Positions 1 to 8,598 of a DNA stretch of 64,000 nucleotides are shown in pieces. The notes beneath the pieces are model-generated. The model saw only the letters and a program-made list of their open reading frames with translations, searched no databases and was not told the DNA's origin. How positions within the stretch are numbered: the stretch's first letter is position 1; each line of letters begins with the position of its first letter. Both the position numbers and the translations under genes were made by a program. Origin of the DNA: Streptomyces sp. NBC_01571 (GTDB taxonomy: Bacteria > Actinomycetota > Actinomycetes > Streptomycetales > Streptomycetaceae); contig NZ_JAPEPZ010000005.1 in the NCBI RefSeq assembly GCF_026339875.1, positions 1 to 64,000 on the forward strand, read 5' to 3'.

Positions 1-239
1 TACGACGAGGCCACACAAACGTGGTCCGCTCACATAGGCGCGCTCAACCTGGCGGACTCGGCGTTCTGCAGACCTTGTTCGATGCCGCCCGCACCTACGG
101 AACCGAGGTGCGCCTTGCACCGGTGCCCGTGCCGGAGTGGTGGAGGGGCTCCGTCTTCACCAGCGACTCCGAGATCGCTGCCCTGCTCCGGGCTCAGGCC
201 GATGCAGGGCGGCCGCTGGGGCACCTTCCGCTCGCCTGA
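1..239 (+). CDS. C-terminal fragment of an unidentified gene entering from the left edge
   Basis: A reading frame is already open at base 1 and reads YDEATQTWSAHIGALNLADS, which looks like protein. From about base 60 the protein-like sequence continues in another frame, ending around FDAARTYGTEVRLAPVPVP and stopping at 239. The simplest reading is the tail of one gene carrying a frameshift between bases 40 and 70. I do not recognise the family. It converges on the polymerase gene that follows. Two unrelated chance frames remain possible. Confidence 0.25.
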   Translation, partial: RRGHTNVVRSHRRAQPGGLGVLQTLFDAARTYGTEVRLAPVPVPEWWRGSVFTSDSEIAALLRAQADAGRPLGHLPLA

Positions 240-296
240 CCATCTGGCCCCGTACAGCCGGGATCTGAGCCTGCCGCTTGCTCTGCACGCCAGTCG

Positions 297-1292
297 CTAG
301 AGCGGCCGGGTAGATGACAGGGTTCCCGTACCGGGTGCGGGCCCGGTCGGCGACGGCTTCGATCGCCAGCGGCTTCTCATCGCCGCTGTCCAGCGTGAGT
401 TGCCGGGTCGCCCTGCCGTCAGGACACAGGGATCAGCGCGCAACGCGATGCTGCGGACCCGGGCCCGCTGCAGACCTAGGGATTCGTAGACCGCGTAGGC
501 GGTGCGGGCCAGGAGCACGGTGTGCTGGGTGGCTTCGGGCAGGGTGCGGCTACGGCGCGTGCCGGTGTGGTCGGCGTAGCGGATCGTGCAGGTCAGGCCT
601 GCCGCGATCTGACCAGACGCGCGGAGCTGTGTGCCGAGGTCGTCGGCGAGGGCGAGCAGGGCGCCCCGGTGCTGGGCCGGGTCGAGTTCGTCGCGGGTGA
701 AGCGGTGCTCGGTGCTGATGCTCGCCGCTGTGGGGGCCTGGTCGACGATGGTGGCGTCGTGGCCGAGGGCGCGTTCGTGGAGGGTACGGCCGGCACGGGC
801 CCCGAGCAGCCGCTGCAGCGTGGCCGGCGGCAGGTCGGCGACGTCCCCGACTCTATGCACGCCGTAGGAGGCCAGCGTCGCGGCCACCTTGCTGCCCACG
901 CCGGGCAGTTCCTGGACCGGGCGCGGCCGCAGGAACACGGCGACGGCGTCGGGGGAGTGGTCGATGACGGTGCGCCGGCCGGGCGGGGTGAGGTTGCAGG
1001 CCATCGCGGCGAGCATCCGGTTGGGACCGACGGCCGCAGCGCTGTGCAGACCCAGGAGCGCGAGCGCGCGCATCTGAATCAGTTCGGTCAGGCCCCGTGC
1101 GTCGCGCTTCCAGTACGGCAGGGCGCCAGTGACGTCCAAGACCGCCGTGTCCGCCTCGATGATCTGCACACGCGGTGTGATGTTCTCCAGCAGCGAGCGC
1201 ACACCCTCAAGAAGCCCAGCGCCGCCATCCGTCGGGAGGACGAAGCGGAGATGCAGGACGGTCCGGTGGCCGTGGCCGCTCACGGCGATCAC
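297..1292 (-). CDS. ImuB-like Y-family DNA polymerase, C-terminus frameshifted
   Basis: Protein of the Y-family translesion polymerase class (DinB/ImuB). The helix-hairpin-helix region is clear near residues 127-165 (VQELPGVGSKVAATLASYG, then a VADLPPATLQRLLG-like stretch), followed by the little-finger domain. The N-terminal palm is short and lacks the usual MDAFYASVE catalytic motif, as in ImuB-type accessory polymerases. The GTG start overlaps the stop of the upstream DnaE2-type gene (GTGA), so the two are probably co-translated as a mutasome-like pair. The end is odd: near bases 415-430 the family-like tail (LDSGDEKPLAIEAVADRAR, then NPVIYPAAL) continues in a different frame, so the annotated C-terminal 45 or so residues are probably a frameshift artefact or a mutation. 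Role in damage tolerance is known for the family; activity here is inferred. Confidence 0.8.
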   Translation of the reverse strand: MIAVSGHGHRTVLHLRFVLPTDGGAGLLEGVRSLLENITPRVQIIEADTAVLDVTGALPYWKRDARGLTELIQMRALALLGLHSAAAVGPNRMLAAMACNLTPPGRRTVIDHSPDAVAVFLRPRPVQELPGVGSKVAATLASYGVHRVGDVADLPPATLQRLLGARAGRTLHERALGHDATIVDQAPTAASISTEHRFTRDELDPAQHRGALLALADDLGTQLRASGQIAAGLTCTIRYADHTGTRRSRTLPEATQHTVLLARTAYAVYESLGLQRARVRSIALRADPCVLTAGRPGNSRWTAAMRSRWRSKPSPTGPAPGTGTLSSTRPL

Positions 1293-4200
1293 CCTGCACT
1301 TCCGGGGCTGCGGTGGCCGAGGCGGCGCAGGTCGGCCGAGCGGGTCCCGGCAGGCTGGAGGTCCGCGTACGGATGCAGGCGAGCCCCCGCGGTGCCGTCC
1401 TGAAGGGTGCGCTGCGGCGCGGCGGTTCCCGCCGGGGTGGGGGAGGGGTTGGTGCGGCCGAGGAGGTCGAGTGCGGCCTGCGGGCCGTGGTCGCGGCGGG
1501 CCGCGGCGACCTCTTCGAGGTTCCAGGCCATCTCACCGACCACGGTGCGACGCGGGCCGCGGGCCTCGACGGTGCCCCGCACCAGCAGCAGCCCGGAATG
1601 GAAAACGGTGTGGGCGACCTGTTCGTGGGAGTCCTCGAAGAACGCCAGGTCGATCAGGCCCGCACCGTCCTCGAGCGTCAGGAAGATGACCCGTTTGCCG
1701 GACGGGATCGGTGGGGTCTGTGTGGAGGCCCGGACACCGGCGACGAGCACCTTCTGCCCGGGGACCATCGCGCGCAGTTGCCGTGCGTCGGTCGCGCCGA
1801 GCTCGTTGAGGAGCCGGTGGTGGTGGTCCATGAGGTGGTGGGTGACGTCGATCTGGAGCGTCTCCAGCTCCGCGTCGAGCTTGTCTCGGCTGGTCATCTC
1901 CGGCAGTCCGCTCGGCTCGGCGGACACCAGTTCCCCACCGAGGGGTAGCTGACCGTCGGTGGCGGCCCGGGCGCGAGACTGCCGGTGCAGCTCGACAGCC
2001 TGCAGCAGCAGATCCCGCCGCGTGAGGCCGCCCGTGAGCCCGTCGAGTGCGCCGACACGGATCAGGTGCTGCGCGGTCGGCAGGGACGGACGGGCGCGCT
2101 GCCACAGGTCCTGCAGACCGGCATACGGCTGCCCGCCGACGAGCCGGCCGACTTCCGCTTCGCTGATGCCCTTCACGGTGCTGAACGCGAGGCGTACCCC
2201 CCAGCCGTGGTCGGTCTGTTCGGCGCTGTGCTGGGCGCGGGAGTGGTTGACGTCGACGGGCAGGATCGGCACGCCGTGGCGGCGGGCGTCGGAGACGAGG
2301 ACGCGGCGCGGCCACATCCCGGGGTCGTGTTCCAGCAGTCCGGCGTACAGGAACGCTGGATACCGGGCTTTCAGGAAGGCGCTCTGGAGTGCGGGAACGG
2401 CGAAGGCGACGGCGTGGGCGCGGCAGAAGCCGTACGCGCCGAACTGGGAGACGGTCTCCCACACCTCATCCAGCACCGTGGTGCTGTACCCGCGCTCGCC
2501 CGCGGTGCGCCTGAACCAGGCTTCGACCTTCGGCATCCGTTCGGGGTTCGCGAGGGCGCGGCGGGCGACGTCGCCTGCGGCCCGGTCGCAGCCAGTCATC
2601 TTGGACAGGATCGCGATGATCTGCTCGTGCCAGATCACCACGCCGTAGGTGTCGTTGAGGATCGGCTCCAGGTCTGGGTGCGGGTAGTGGGGCTCGGCGC
2701 CGTGCCGGGCTGCGATGAACAGGGCGGGCATGCCCCCGGACACCGGCCCGGGCCGGAACAGGGAGATGTCGGCGATCACGTCATCCATGTGGCGTGGCTG
2801 CAGTCTTCCCACCAGGTCTTGTTGACCAGGGGACTCGAGTTGGAACAGGCCCACGGTGTCGGAGGCCTGGATGAGTTCGAACGCCAGGCGGTCGTTGAGG
2901 TCGACGTGGTCGGGGTTGTCGAGATCGAGTTGCTGGCCGGTGGTGCGGTGGATCTCCGTGACTGCATGGGCCATCGCGCTCTGCATCCGGACGCCCAGGA
3001 CATCCAGTTTCAGGAGGCCGAAGCCCTCCAGTTCGATGTCGTCCTTGTCGGCCTGCACCATCAGGTAGCCGGCTGGCGTCGGCTGTACTGGGAGCCGGTC
3101 CAGGAGCGAACTGTTCGACAGGATCACCCCGCACGGGTGCATCGCGTAGCCGCGGGGCAGCGCGTCCAGGCCCTCGGCGAGTTCCCACAGCGGGCCGAAC
3201 TGATCTGCTCGGGCAGCGAGTTGCCGCAGTTCCGGCAGCTCCGCCAGGGCGGAGCGGATATCGCGGGCCCGGATGTGCGGAAAGCTCTTCGCGACCTCGT
3301 TCACGACCTGGGGCGGCAGGCCTAGGGCGAGCCCGGTGTCCCGCAGGGCGTGCCGGGCCCGGTAGGTCTCGGGCATGCCGGTGACCGCGGTCCGCTCCGG
3401 CCCGAACCGGTCGATGATCGCGTCATACACCTCCAGGCGCCGCGCGGACTCCACATCCAGATCGATGTCCGGCAGCGACGTCCGGCGCTCGCTGAGGAAC
3501 CGTTCGAACAACAGCCGGTACCGCAGCGGATTGGCTGTGGCGACGAACAGTGCGTGGTTGACCATCGAGCCGGCCCCGGAGCCGCGCGCAGCCACCCGGA
3601 TCCCCAGGGCCCGGGTGTCGGCCACCACCTGTGCGACGGCCAGGAAGTACGGCTCGAAGCCGAGGCGGCCGATGACGTCGAGTTCGTAGTCGAGCTGCCG
3701 CACTGCAGGCTCGTCCCTGTCGAGGCCGCGGGCGACCATCCCGGCCTCACAGCGCTGCCGCAGCAGCCGCATTGCCGAATCCCGCTCACTGCCGGCGCCG
3801 ACGACGGAGGGCTCGGGGAAGTGCGGTCTGCCCAGGCCGAGGTCGGCCGGAGTCAGGGCACAGGACTGCCCCGTGGTCTCTGTTTCGGCCAGCAGCCGGG
3901 CGGCGCCTGACCGGCCGGTACCGGCGGCCTCCGCGACACGCTCGGCGGCCGCGGCCATGGCAGTCGGGTCCTTCATCCACCGCTCGCCGCCGTCCAGGTG
4001 CCGGCGGTCTACGGGCCGCAGCAGCCGCGCCGCATCGAGCACATCGGCCAGCCGGTGCTGCGTGGGGTCGGCGTAGCGGACCGCGTTCGTCAGCACCGCG
4101 CGCACGCCCAGCTCACCGGCCAGGCCCACCGTGCGCGCGGCCAGCCGCAGCGACCCCGGACCCGTCCCCTGCAGGCCCAGATACACCGCCTCCAGCCGCA

Positions 4201-4744
4201 GTCTCTCGTCAGCCAGTTCCCGCCACGGTGCGAGCAGCTGCTCGGCCACGTCGGGACGGCCCGCGGACAGAGCCCGCACCGGTTCGGAGGAAGGGCCGAG
4301 CAGTACCACCAGGTCGCGGTCGGCGTACTCACGCAGCACCGGCCACGACACGACCGGCAGACCGCCGTCAGCCTCGGCGTGCGCGGCGGACACCAGACGG
4401 CACAGCCGCGCCCACCCCGCCAGATTCTGCGCGAGCAGCGTGACCCGCAGCAGCGGCTCCACGACATGCGCGCCGCCCCGTACCGGTGTGCGCGCACGGG
4501 CGGTCTGCGGGGCGGGCGTACGGAGTGGGGCGACGGCGACGTCGACACCGAAGACGGGCCGGATACCGGCGGCCGCGGCGGCCTTGGCGAAGCGCACAGT
4601 CCCGGCGACCGTGTCGCGGTCGGTCAGCGCGAGCGTCGTCATCCCACGCTCGACCGCACGCTGGACCAGGACGTGAGGGAGGGCGGCGCCGTAGCGGGCG
4701 GAGTAGCCGGACGCGACGTGCAGATGAGTAAATCCACAGCTCAC
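1289..4744 (-). CDS. dnaE2: DnaE2-type error-prone DNA polymerase III alpha subunit
   Basis: About 1,150-residue C-family polymerase. The N-terminal PHP domain starts at FTHLHVASGYSARYG and contains ALTDRDTVAGTVRFAKAA. The polymerase core has the catalytic motif PDIDLDVESARR and the glycine-rich ARGSGAGSMVNHALF stretch. An OB-fold region lies near the C-terminus. I chose the GTG at 4744 because it sits just behind AGGAGG and begins exactly where homology to the PHP domain begins; the frame is open further upstream but that part is not protein-like. DnaE2 proteins carry out mutagenic synthesis across lesions with ImuA/ImuB partners. Here the ImuB-like gene overlaps the stop codon, supporting a joint role; no ImuA/RecA-like partner or LexA box is visible nearby. 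Confidence 0.9.
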   Translation of the reverse strand: MSCGFTHLHVASGYSARYGAALPHVLVQRAVERGMTTLALTDRDTVAGTVRFAKAAAAAGIRPVFGVDVAVAPLRTPAPQTARARTPVRGGAHVVEPLLRVTLLAQNLAGWARLCRLVSAAHAEADGGLPVVSWPVLREYADRDLVVLLGPSSEPVRALSAGRPDVAEQLLAPWRELADERLRLEAVYLGLQGTGPGSLRLAARTVGLAGELGVRAVLTNAVRYADPTQHRLADVLDAARLLRPVDRRHLDGGERWMKDPTAMAAAAERVAEAAGTGRSGAARLLAETETTGQSCALTPADLGLGRPHFPEPSVVGAGSERDSAMRLLRQRCEAGMVARGLDRDEPAVRQLDYELDVIGRLGFEPYFLAVAQVVADTRALGIRVAARGSGAGSMVNHALFVATANPLRYRLLFERFLSERRTSLPDIDLDVESARRLEVYDAIIDRFGPERTAVTGMPETYRARHALRDTGLALGLPPQVVNEVAKSFPHIRARDIRSALAELPELRQLAARADQFGPLWELAEGLDALPRGYAMHPCGVILSNSSLLDRLPVQPTPAGYLMVQADKDDIELEGFGLLKLDVLGVRMQSAMAHAVTEIHRTTGQQLDLDNPDHVDLNDRLAFELIQASDTVGLFQLESPGQQDLVGRLQPRHMDDVIADISLFRPGPVSGGMPALFIAARHGAEPHYPHPDLEPILNDTYGVVIWHEQIIAILSKMTGCDRAAGDVARRALANPERMPKVEAWFRRTAGERGYSTTVLDEVWETVSQFGAYGFCRAHAVAFAVPALQSAFLKARYPAFLYAGLLEHDPGMWPRRVLVSDARRHGVPILPVDVNHSRAQHSAEQTDHGWGVRLAFSTVKGISEAEVGRLVGGQPYAGLQDLWQRARPSLPTAQHLIRVGALDGLTGGLTRRDLLLQAVELHRQSRARAATDGQLPLGGELVSAEPSGLPEMTSRDKLDAELETLQIDVTHHLMDHHHRLLNELGATDARQLRAMVPGQKVLVAGVRASTQTPPIPSGKRVIFLTLEDGAGLIDLAFFEDSHEQVAHTVFHSGLLLVRGTVEARGPRRTVVGEMAWNLEEVAAARRDHGPQAALDLLGRTNPSPTPAGTAAPQRTLQDGTAGARLHPYADLQPAGTRSADLRRLGHRSPGSAG

Positions 4745-4986
4745 GCACCTCCTGCATCTCGCCAGCCCCCTCCCTTCCAGGTTCGCACCATAACTCGAAA
4801 TCGCACAAGCGTGCGAATGGGTGATTCGGTCATCCCGCCACACTGGTTGCCTCCCCCGAGGCGGGACAGGCCCTGAATTCAGCCTCGGACCGCACCCCTA
4901 TGACACGCATCACAGGCTGCTGATACGCGTTCGGTCAGAGGTCCTCGAAGCTGTGCCGGCCGCTGGGCACCGGCCGGGGGGGCGGG

Positions 4987-5931
4987 TCAGGCGCCGCGGC
5001 GCCGGGCCAGCTTCTTCGTGGCCGCGGTCTTCTTCGCAGCCCTCTTGGCGGGGGCCTTCTTCGCGGTCTTCGTAGCCGCGGTCTTCTTCTTCGGCTTCGG
5101 CTTGGACTCGGGCATCTCGTGGATCTCGGCGTCCCCGCTGTCGTCGCCGCGCGCGGCCTGCGCCTTACGGACGCTCTCCTGCAGGGCCGCCATCAGGTCC
5201 AGCACCTGCCCGCCCTGCTCCTCGTCTCCCGTGCGGGGCTCCGGCGGCCGCCGGCCCTCGGCTTTCGCCTCGATGACTGCTTCAAGGGCCTCGCGGTAGG
5301 TGTCCCGGTAGCCGGAGATGTCGTCCGTCGTCATCGAGTCGATCAGTTGCACGGCCTCGTCGATCTCCGAGTCCGTGACCTCGGGCTCCTTGGGGGCGAG
5401 CTCGGCGGGGTCGCGGATCTCGTCGTCCCACTTCAGCACGTGCGCGACCAGAACCCCGTCCCGCACCCGCAACAGCACCAGCCGTTCCCGCCCGTGCCAC
5501 GCCAGCTTCGCGACGGCCACCTTCGTATTGCGGGCCAACGCCTTCGCGATCAAGGCATACGGTTTCGCCGCGACCTGACCGTCGCCTTGCAGGAAGTAGC
5601 TGTCCCCGCTGAGCCGGACCGGGTCGATCGAGGCAGCCGGCACGAACGCGACGATCTCGATGGCCTTCGGGGTCGGGAGCGGCATCTCCTCCAGTTCCGC
5701 GTCCGTGACCGCGACCAGCGTGTCCTTGGCGACCTCGAAGCCCTTGCCGATCTCGCCCGCGGACACCTCCCGGTCCTCCGCCTCGCAGTACTTGCGCACC
5801 CGCACCCGGCCCATGTCCTCGGTATGGACCTGGTGGAAGTGGACCGAACGATCGTCGGTGGCACTGACCAGCTTCACGGGGATGGTCACCAGCCCGAAGC
5901 TGATGGCACCGCTCCACAAGGGTCGGGGCAT
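4987..5931 (-). CDS. ku: Ku DNA end-binding protein (non-homologous end joining)
   Basis: Protein of 314 residues beginning MPRPLWSGAISFGLVTIPVK, the hallmark N-terminus of bacterial Ku. The Ku core is complete. The C-terminal 40 residues are a Lys/Ala-rich tail (KKTAATKTAKKAPAKRAAKK), typical of the extended Ku of Streptomyces and likely to bind DNA. The ATG at 5931 has GGAGG seven bases upstream; longer in-frame extensions are not protein-like. Bacterial Ku dimers ring double-strand ends and recruit LigD-type ligases, and a ligase gene is transcribed divergently 112 bp away, giving a compact two-gene end-joining module. On a replicon exposed to breaks or with free ends this would matter, but that link is inference. 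Confidence 0.95.
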   Translation of the reverse strand: MPRPLWSGAISFGLVTIPVKLVSATDDRSVHFHQVHTEDMGRVRVRKYCEAEDREVSAGEIGKGFEVAKDTLVAVTDAELEEMPLPTPKAIEIVAFVPAASIDPVRLSGDSYFLQGDGQVAAKPYALIAKALARNTKVAVAKLAWHGRERLVLLRVRDGVLVAHVLKWDDEIRDPAELAPKEPEVTDSEIDEAVQLIDSMTTDDISGYRDTYREALEAVIEAKAEGRRPPEPRTGDEEQGGQVLDLMAALQESVRKAQAARGDDSGDAEIHEMPESKPKPKKKTAATKTAKKAPAKRAAKKTAATKKLARRRGA

Positions 5932-6043
5932 GACGGACCTCCATGACAGCCCCGAGCCCCCACCAGCGTAGGAGCCGGGCCCCGAGTCTGCTTCCCGAAG
6001 CGCCCAGCGAGCAGCACGGCTGCGGCCGTCGCAGGCTGGACGG

Positions 6044-6934
6044 GTGGACTGGCCCGTCTCCGTTGCCCTCGCACAGCCTGTTCCGGCACTGCCGACCGGA
6101 ACGGGGTGGGTCTTCGAGATGAAGGTCGACGGCCACCGCACGCTCATGTGGCGGACCGATGGAGGAGTGCGGCTGCAGGCCCGCTCAGGACGTGACGTCA
6201 CCGCGGTGTGGGGCGACCTCGCCCTCGCCGGCCTGCCGCTCCCGACCGGGACCGTCCTCGATGGGGAGGCCGTCATCGCCACCGAAGACGGCCGGATCAG
6301 CTTCGAAGCCGCACAGGCCCGGGCCGCATCCTCACCATCCCGAGCCCGCCTCCTGGCCAGCCGGCGCCCCGCGCACTACATCGTCTGGGACGCCCTGCAG
6401 CTGCCCCCGCCCTTCGGAGACGTTCGTGCGCGTCCGTACCGCGAACGGCGCGCAGCCCTCCTCGATGTTCTGTCCGGACTGCCCGCCAACTCGCCGATCC
6501 AGGCCGTGTCCGCCACCAGCGACCGGCACACGGCGCTCACCTGGTACAACACCCTCCAGGACCAGGGTGTCGAGGGGCTCGTCGCGAAACACGCCGCCTC
6601 CCCATACCGCGCCGGCCGCAGCGGCGCGTGGCAGAAGATCCGACACGCGGAAACCATCGACGCCCACGTCGTCGGCTACACCGGACCAGCCACACGGCCC
6701 CGCACCCTGGCCGTCCGACTCCCCGACGGACGCACCGCACTGACCCAGAGACTCACCACGCCGCTCGCCGCGCGGATCGGCCCGCTCCTGGCCGCCGTCG
6801 GGCCAGGACCGACGGGGCACAGCAGCGCCGGGCAGCCCTACACCGCCGTTCCCCACGGAATAGCTGTCGTCGAAATCGCGGCGGGAACCACCCGGCACGC
6901 CGTCGTGACCGCGACCCGACTCCGCGGCCGGTGA
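6044..6934 (+). CDS. ligD: ATP-dependent DNA ligase (LigD ligase-domain type)
   Basis: Protein of 296 residues with the covalent nucleotidyl-transferase motif EMKVDGHR (catalytic Lys about residue 27), later motifs such as LDGEAVIA and EGLVAKHA, and QKIR near the end of the adenylation domain, followed by an OB-fold. Only the ligase domain is present; the polymerase and phosphoesterase domains of full LigD are absent, which is common in Streptomyces where these activities are encoded separately. The start is GTG at 6044. It is divergent from ku, so the shared 112-bp spacer probably holds both promoters. Function in sealing Ku-bound ends is inferred from family and context. Confidence 0.9.
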   Translation: MDWPVSVALAQPVPALPTGTGWVFEMKVDGHRTLMWRTDGGVRLQARSGRDVTAVWGDLALAGLPLPTGTVLDGEAVIATEDGRISFEAAQARAASSPSRARLLASRRPAHYIVWDALQLPPPFGDVRARPYRERRAALLDVLSGLPANSPIQAVSATSDRHTALTWYNTLQDQGVEGLVAKHAASPYRAGRSGAWQKIRHAETIDAHVVGYTGPATRPRTLAVRLPDGRTALTQRLTTPLAARIGPLLAAVGPGPTGHSSAGQPYTAVPHGIAVVEIAAGTTRHAVVTATRLRGR

Positions 6935-7030
6935 ACCAGCGCGTCGACACGTGGGGCGTGAGGATCCGAACGCAATGGTGCCGGTGGCCACCCGGCCACC
7001 GGCACCACTACGAGAACCGTGAAGCGCCTC

Positions 7031-7300
7031 TCAACACCTGCTGGAGAGGGCCGAACAGGTCACCGAGGGACCGACGTTGGCCGGACCGGGCGGGCTCGCC
7101 TGGCTGACCACCAGGGCGATCCCCACCAGGACCCCCACAGCCGTGACGATGCCAACGCCTGCTGCGATCGCCTTGCCGAGGTCGCCCCTGGGCGGAATGG
7201 CGGTGCTGCCCTTCTTTGAGTGGAGGTACACGGCGACCGCCGCGCCCCCGCTGAGGACAAGGATGAGGAGAATGCTGAGGGTGACGGTGAGCGTGATCAT
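7031..7300 (-). CDS. Small two-helix membrane protein, copy A of a pair
   Basis: Protein of 89 residues with two hydrophobic segments (LTVTLSILLILVLSGGAAVA near the N-terminus and AAGVGIVTAVGVLVGIALVV) joined by a charged loop containing PPRGDLGKAIAAG. It is a clear paralogue of the protein at 41079-41339: AVYLxxKxxSTxxPPRGDL is shared. The chosen ATG at 7300 overlaps the stop of a 31-codon ORF (TGATG), which suggests translational coupling; an upstream TTG start at 7408 would extend the same frame by 36 charged residues. The gene lies behind a structured leader shared with the paralogue. I do not know the family; function is unknown. Confidence 0.65.
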   Translation of the reverse strand: MITLTVTLSILLILVLSGGAAVAVYLHSKKGSTAIPPRGDLGKAIAAGVGIVTAVGVLVGIALVVSQASPPGPANVGPSVTCSALSSRC

Positions 7301-7395
7301 CAGAAGCCCGGTGTCTCCGCAATTTCGATACCGCCGATGCCGGGCGCTCCGGGCCGCGGACTGTTTTCCCTGGTCGTGGGGTCTGTCGTAGGCAT
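7300..7395 (-). CDS. 31-codon ORF overlapping the start of the small membrane protein
   Basis: ATG at 7395; the stop (TGA) shares one base with the ATG of the membrane-protein gene. The peptide contains RPGAPGIGG. The second locus has a 42-codon ORF in the same position with RAPGTDGG and the same kind of overlap, so the arrangement is conserved even though most residues are not. It could be a coupling or leader peptide. A competing start, TTG at 7418 spaced five bases behind a perfect AGGAGG (7424-7429), opens a different frame. Confidence 0.35.
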   Translation of the reverse strand: MPTTDPTTRENSPRPGAPGIGGIEIAETPGF

Positions 7396-7413
7396 CCTGT
7401 AGCTTCAATGACA

Positions 7414-7520
7414 GTCAAGGGTTCCTCCTACTGCGAGTACAAGGGTGTCGGGGGACTTGAGACGCACAGAGAGCCCTGGGATGCGGCAGCCGCCAAGCAA
7501 AGTCCGCGTTTCCAGGGCTC
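7414..7520 (-). promoter_or_regulatory. Structured RNA leader A, shared with the locus at 41.5 kb
   Basis: Read on the minus strand, this 107-base stretch aligns along its length with 41473-41580 in blocks: a CCCUGG arm, CUUGGCGGC, the CCCAGG arm, GUCCCCCG, GUAC, GGAGG and CCUUGAC. Bases 7512-7520 pair perfectly with 7471-7479 (nine pairs, GAGCCCUGG with CCAGGGCUC). In the second copy the outer part of the stem is GGGAGC with GCUUCC instead, so pairing is kept although bases changed. It ends with AGGAGG just before a TTG/ATG start. A cis-acting regulatory RNA is the best reading; I do not match it to a known riboswitch class. Confidence 0.6.
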
Positions 7521-7540
7521 TTTGACGTGCATCGATGAGT

Positions 7541-8122
7541 CCTGACGCATACGACGCTACCGGCAGGGTCCGACAACGGGCCGTCGGTGCCGGGTACGAC
7601 ACCGCCGAGGACCGCCCATGCCCGGGACGGCACCGGAAAACAGGTGGGCATCAGCGCTGCCATCGCGCCGCGCGGAGGGACGACGGGGCCGTGCGCGGCT
7701 GTTCAGAGCACAGGCCTGCCTCACCCCATTTCACTCCCGGCCGGGGGCCTTCCAGGGACGTGGCGCGCGGGAGATGGTCCGGCATCCGCGCCGAGCGGAA
7801 CGGACCTGGCAGCCACGCACACGGCGTTGGCCGCCAGGGTGACCAGGTAAGCAGCCTGCGGACCTGCTGGCTTTGTACACGAGTAGCGACGTCGTTTTGG
7901 CGCGACCTTGGGAGTCGCACGCTCGCGCGAATAGGCGGTGTTCACGAGAAGGGGAGGCACCTCGCGGCACTCCCGTCGGCCTGGTGGAGGGTACGCGTCG
8001 GTTGGGCCGCGCTCCGGCGTCAGCGCGCCCCGCCGTGCTTCGGTGTCTTGGTGGCCCGGGGGCTCTTGGTGGCGACTGCGCTGCACCCGACGGCAGGGTT
8101 GTTCAGACCAGCCCTGCACATC
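7541..8122. other. Gene-free stretch
   Basis: About 580 bases with open frames on both strands, none of which has protein-like composition, a good ribosome binding site or a recognisable domain. I see no tRNA or transposon end in it. It may hold remnants of displaced DNA. Confidence 0.5.
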
Positions 8123-8165
8123 CCACGGCGTCGGCACTGCTTCACATACGGTGCCGACGCCGTGG
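8123..8165 (-). terminator. Strong 15-bp stem-loop, probable terminator
   Basis: Bases 8123-8137 (CCACGGCGTCGGCAC) are a perfect inverted repeat of 8151-8165, with a 13-base loop. It lies about 115 bases downstream of the stop of the minus-strand secreted-protein gene. No T-run follows, as is usual for terminators in very GC-rich actinobacteria. An operator or transposon scar is an alternative. Confidence 0.5.
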
Positions 8166-8279
8166 CATCCCGCCCGGTTCGGGCAGGGCCCCGCAGTTGC
8201 GAGGGCGTGGTTGTTGTTGCCGGGCCTGACCAGGCAGGCAAAACCTCCGCAGCCTCACAAGTGATTCGGTCTGGGCTTA

Positions 8280-8561
8280 CTAGGCGCGGGGCACAGCGTC
8301 GAAGATCACGGTCATATCGGCCGTGTAGAGCCCGTTTTGGGTGTCGAGCGGGCGTGCGACGACGATCGTCATGTCGGCTTGGGTTCCGGAAGTGGAAGTC
8401 GCCTCGTCCACGACCTCTTGAGAGAGTGCGGTCAGCGTCACGCCATTGAACTGGTTGGTCAACTCGATAGAGGGGCCGTCGGCTGCCTGCGCGGCTCCGG
8501 AGACGGACAGAGCGGCCGCCGCCAGAGCAAGGGCACAAAGGGTGTGTGTGGGTGTCTTCAT
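8280..8561 (-). CDS. Small secreted protein of unknown function
   Basis: About 93 residues starting MKTPTHTLCALALAAAALSV, a Sec-type signal peptide with probable cleavage after SGAAQA. The mature part (about 65 residues, rich in Thr, Ala and Asp, no Cys) is not a family I recognise. An in-frame ATG seven codons upstream (8582) is possible. An IS5-family element begins only 38 bases upstream of the chosen start, so the native promoter has probably been separated from the gene, which may now be silent or driven from the element. A stem-loop downstream could terminate it. Confidence 0.6.
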   Translation of the reverse strand: MKTPTHTLCALALAAAALSVSGAAQAADGPSIELTNQFNGVTLTALSQEVVDEATSTSGTQADMTIVVARPLDTQNGLYTADMTVIFDAVPRA

Positions 8562-8598
8562 GGCCTGGTTAACGATCTTCATGTTCTCGCGTCACTAA

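Noticed and set aside
1985..3325. Long plus-strand open frames opposite the DnaE2-type gene
   Set aside because: Antisense frames of a GC-rich gene; no domains and no starts. The same applies to long frames opposite the fusion gene (21.5-23.4 kb) and others.
7721..8137. A 138-codon open frame on the minus strand
   Set aside because: Composition is not protein-like, there is no ribosome site, and the palindrome at 8123-8165 lies within it.
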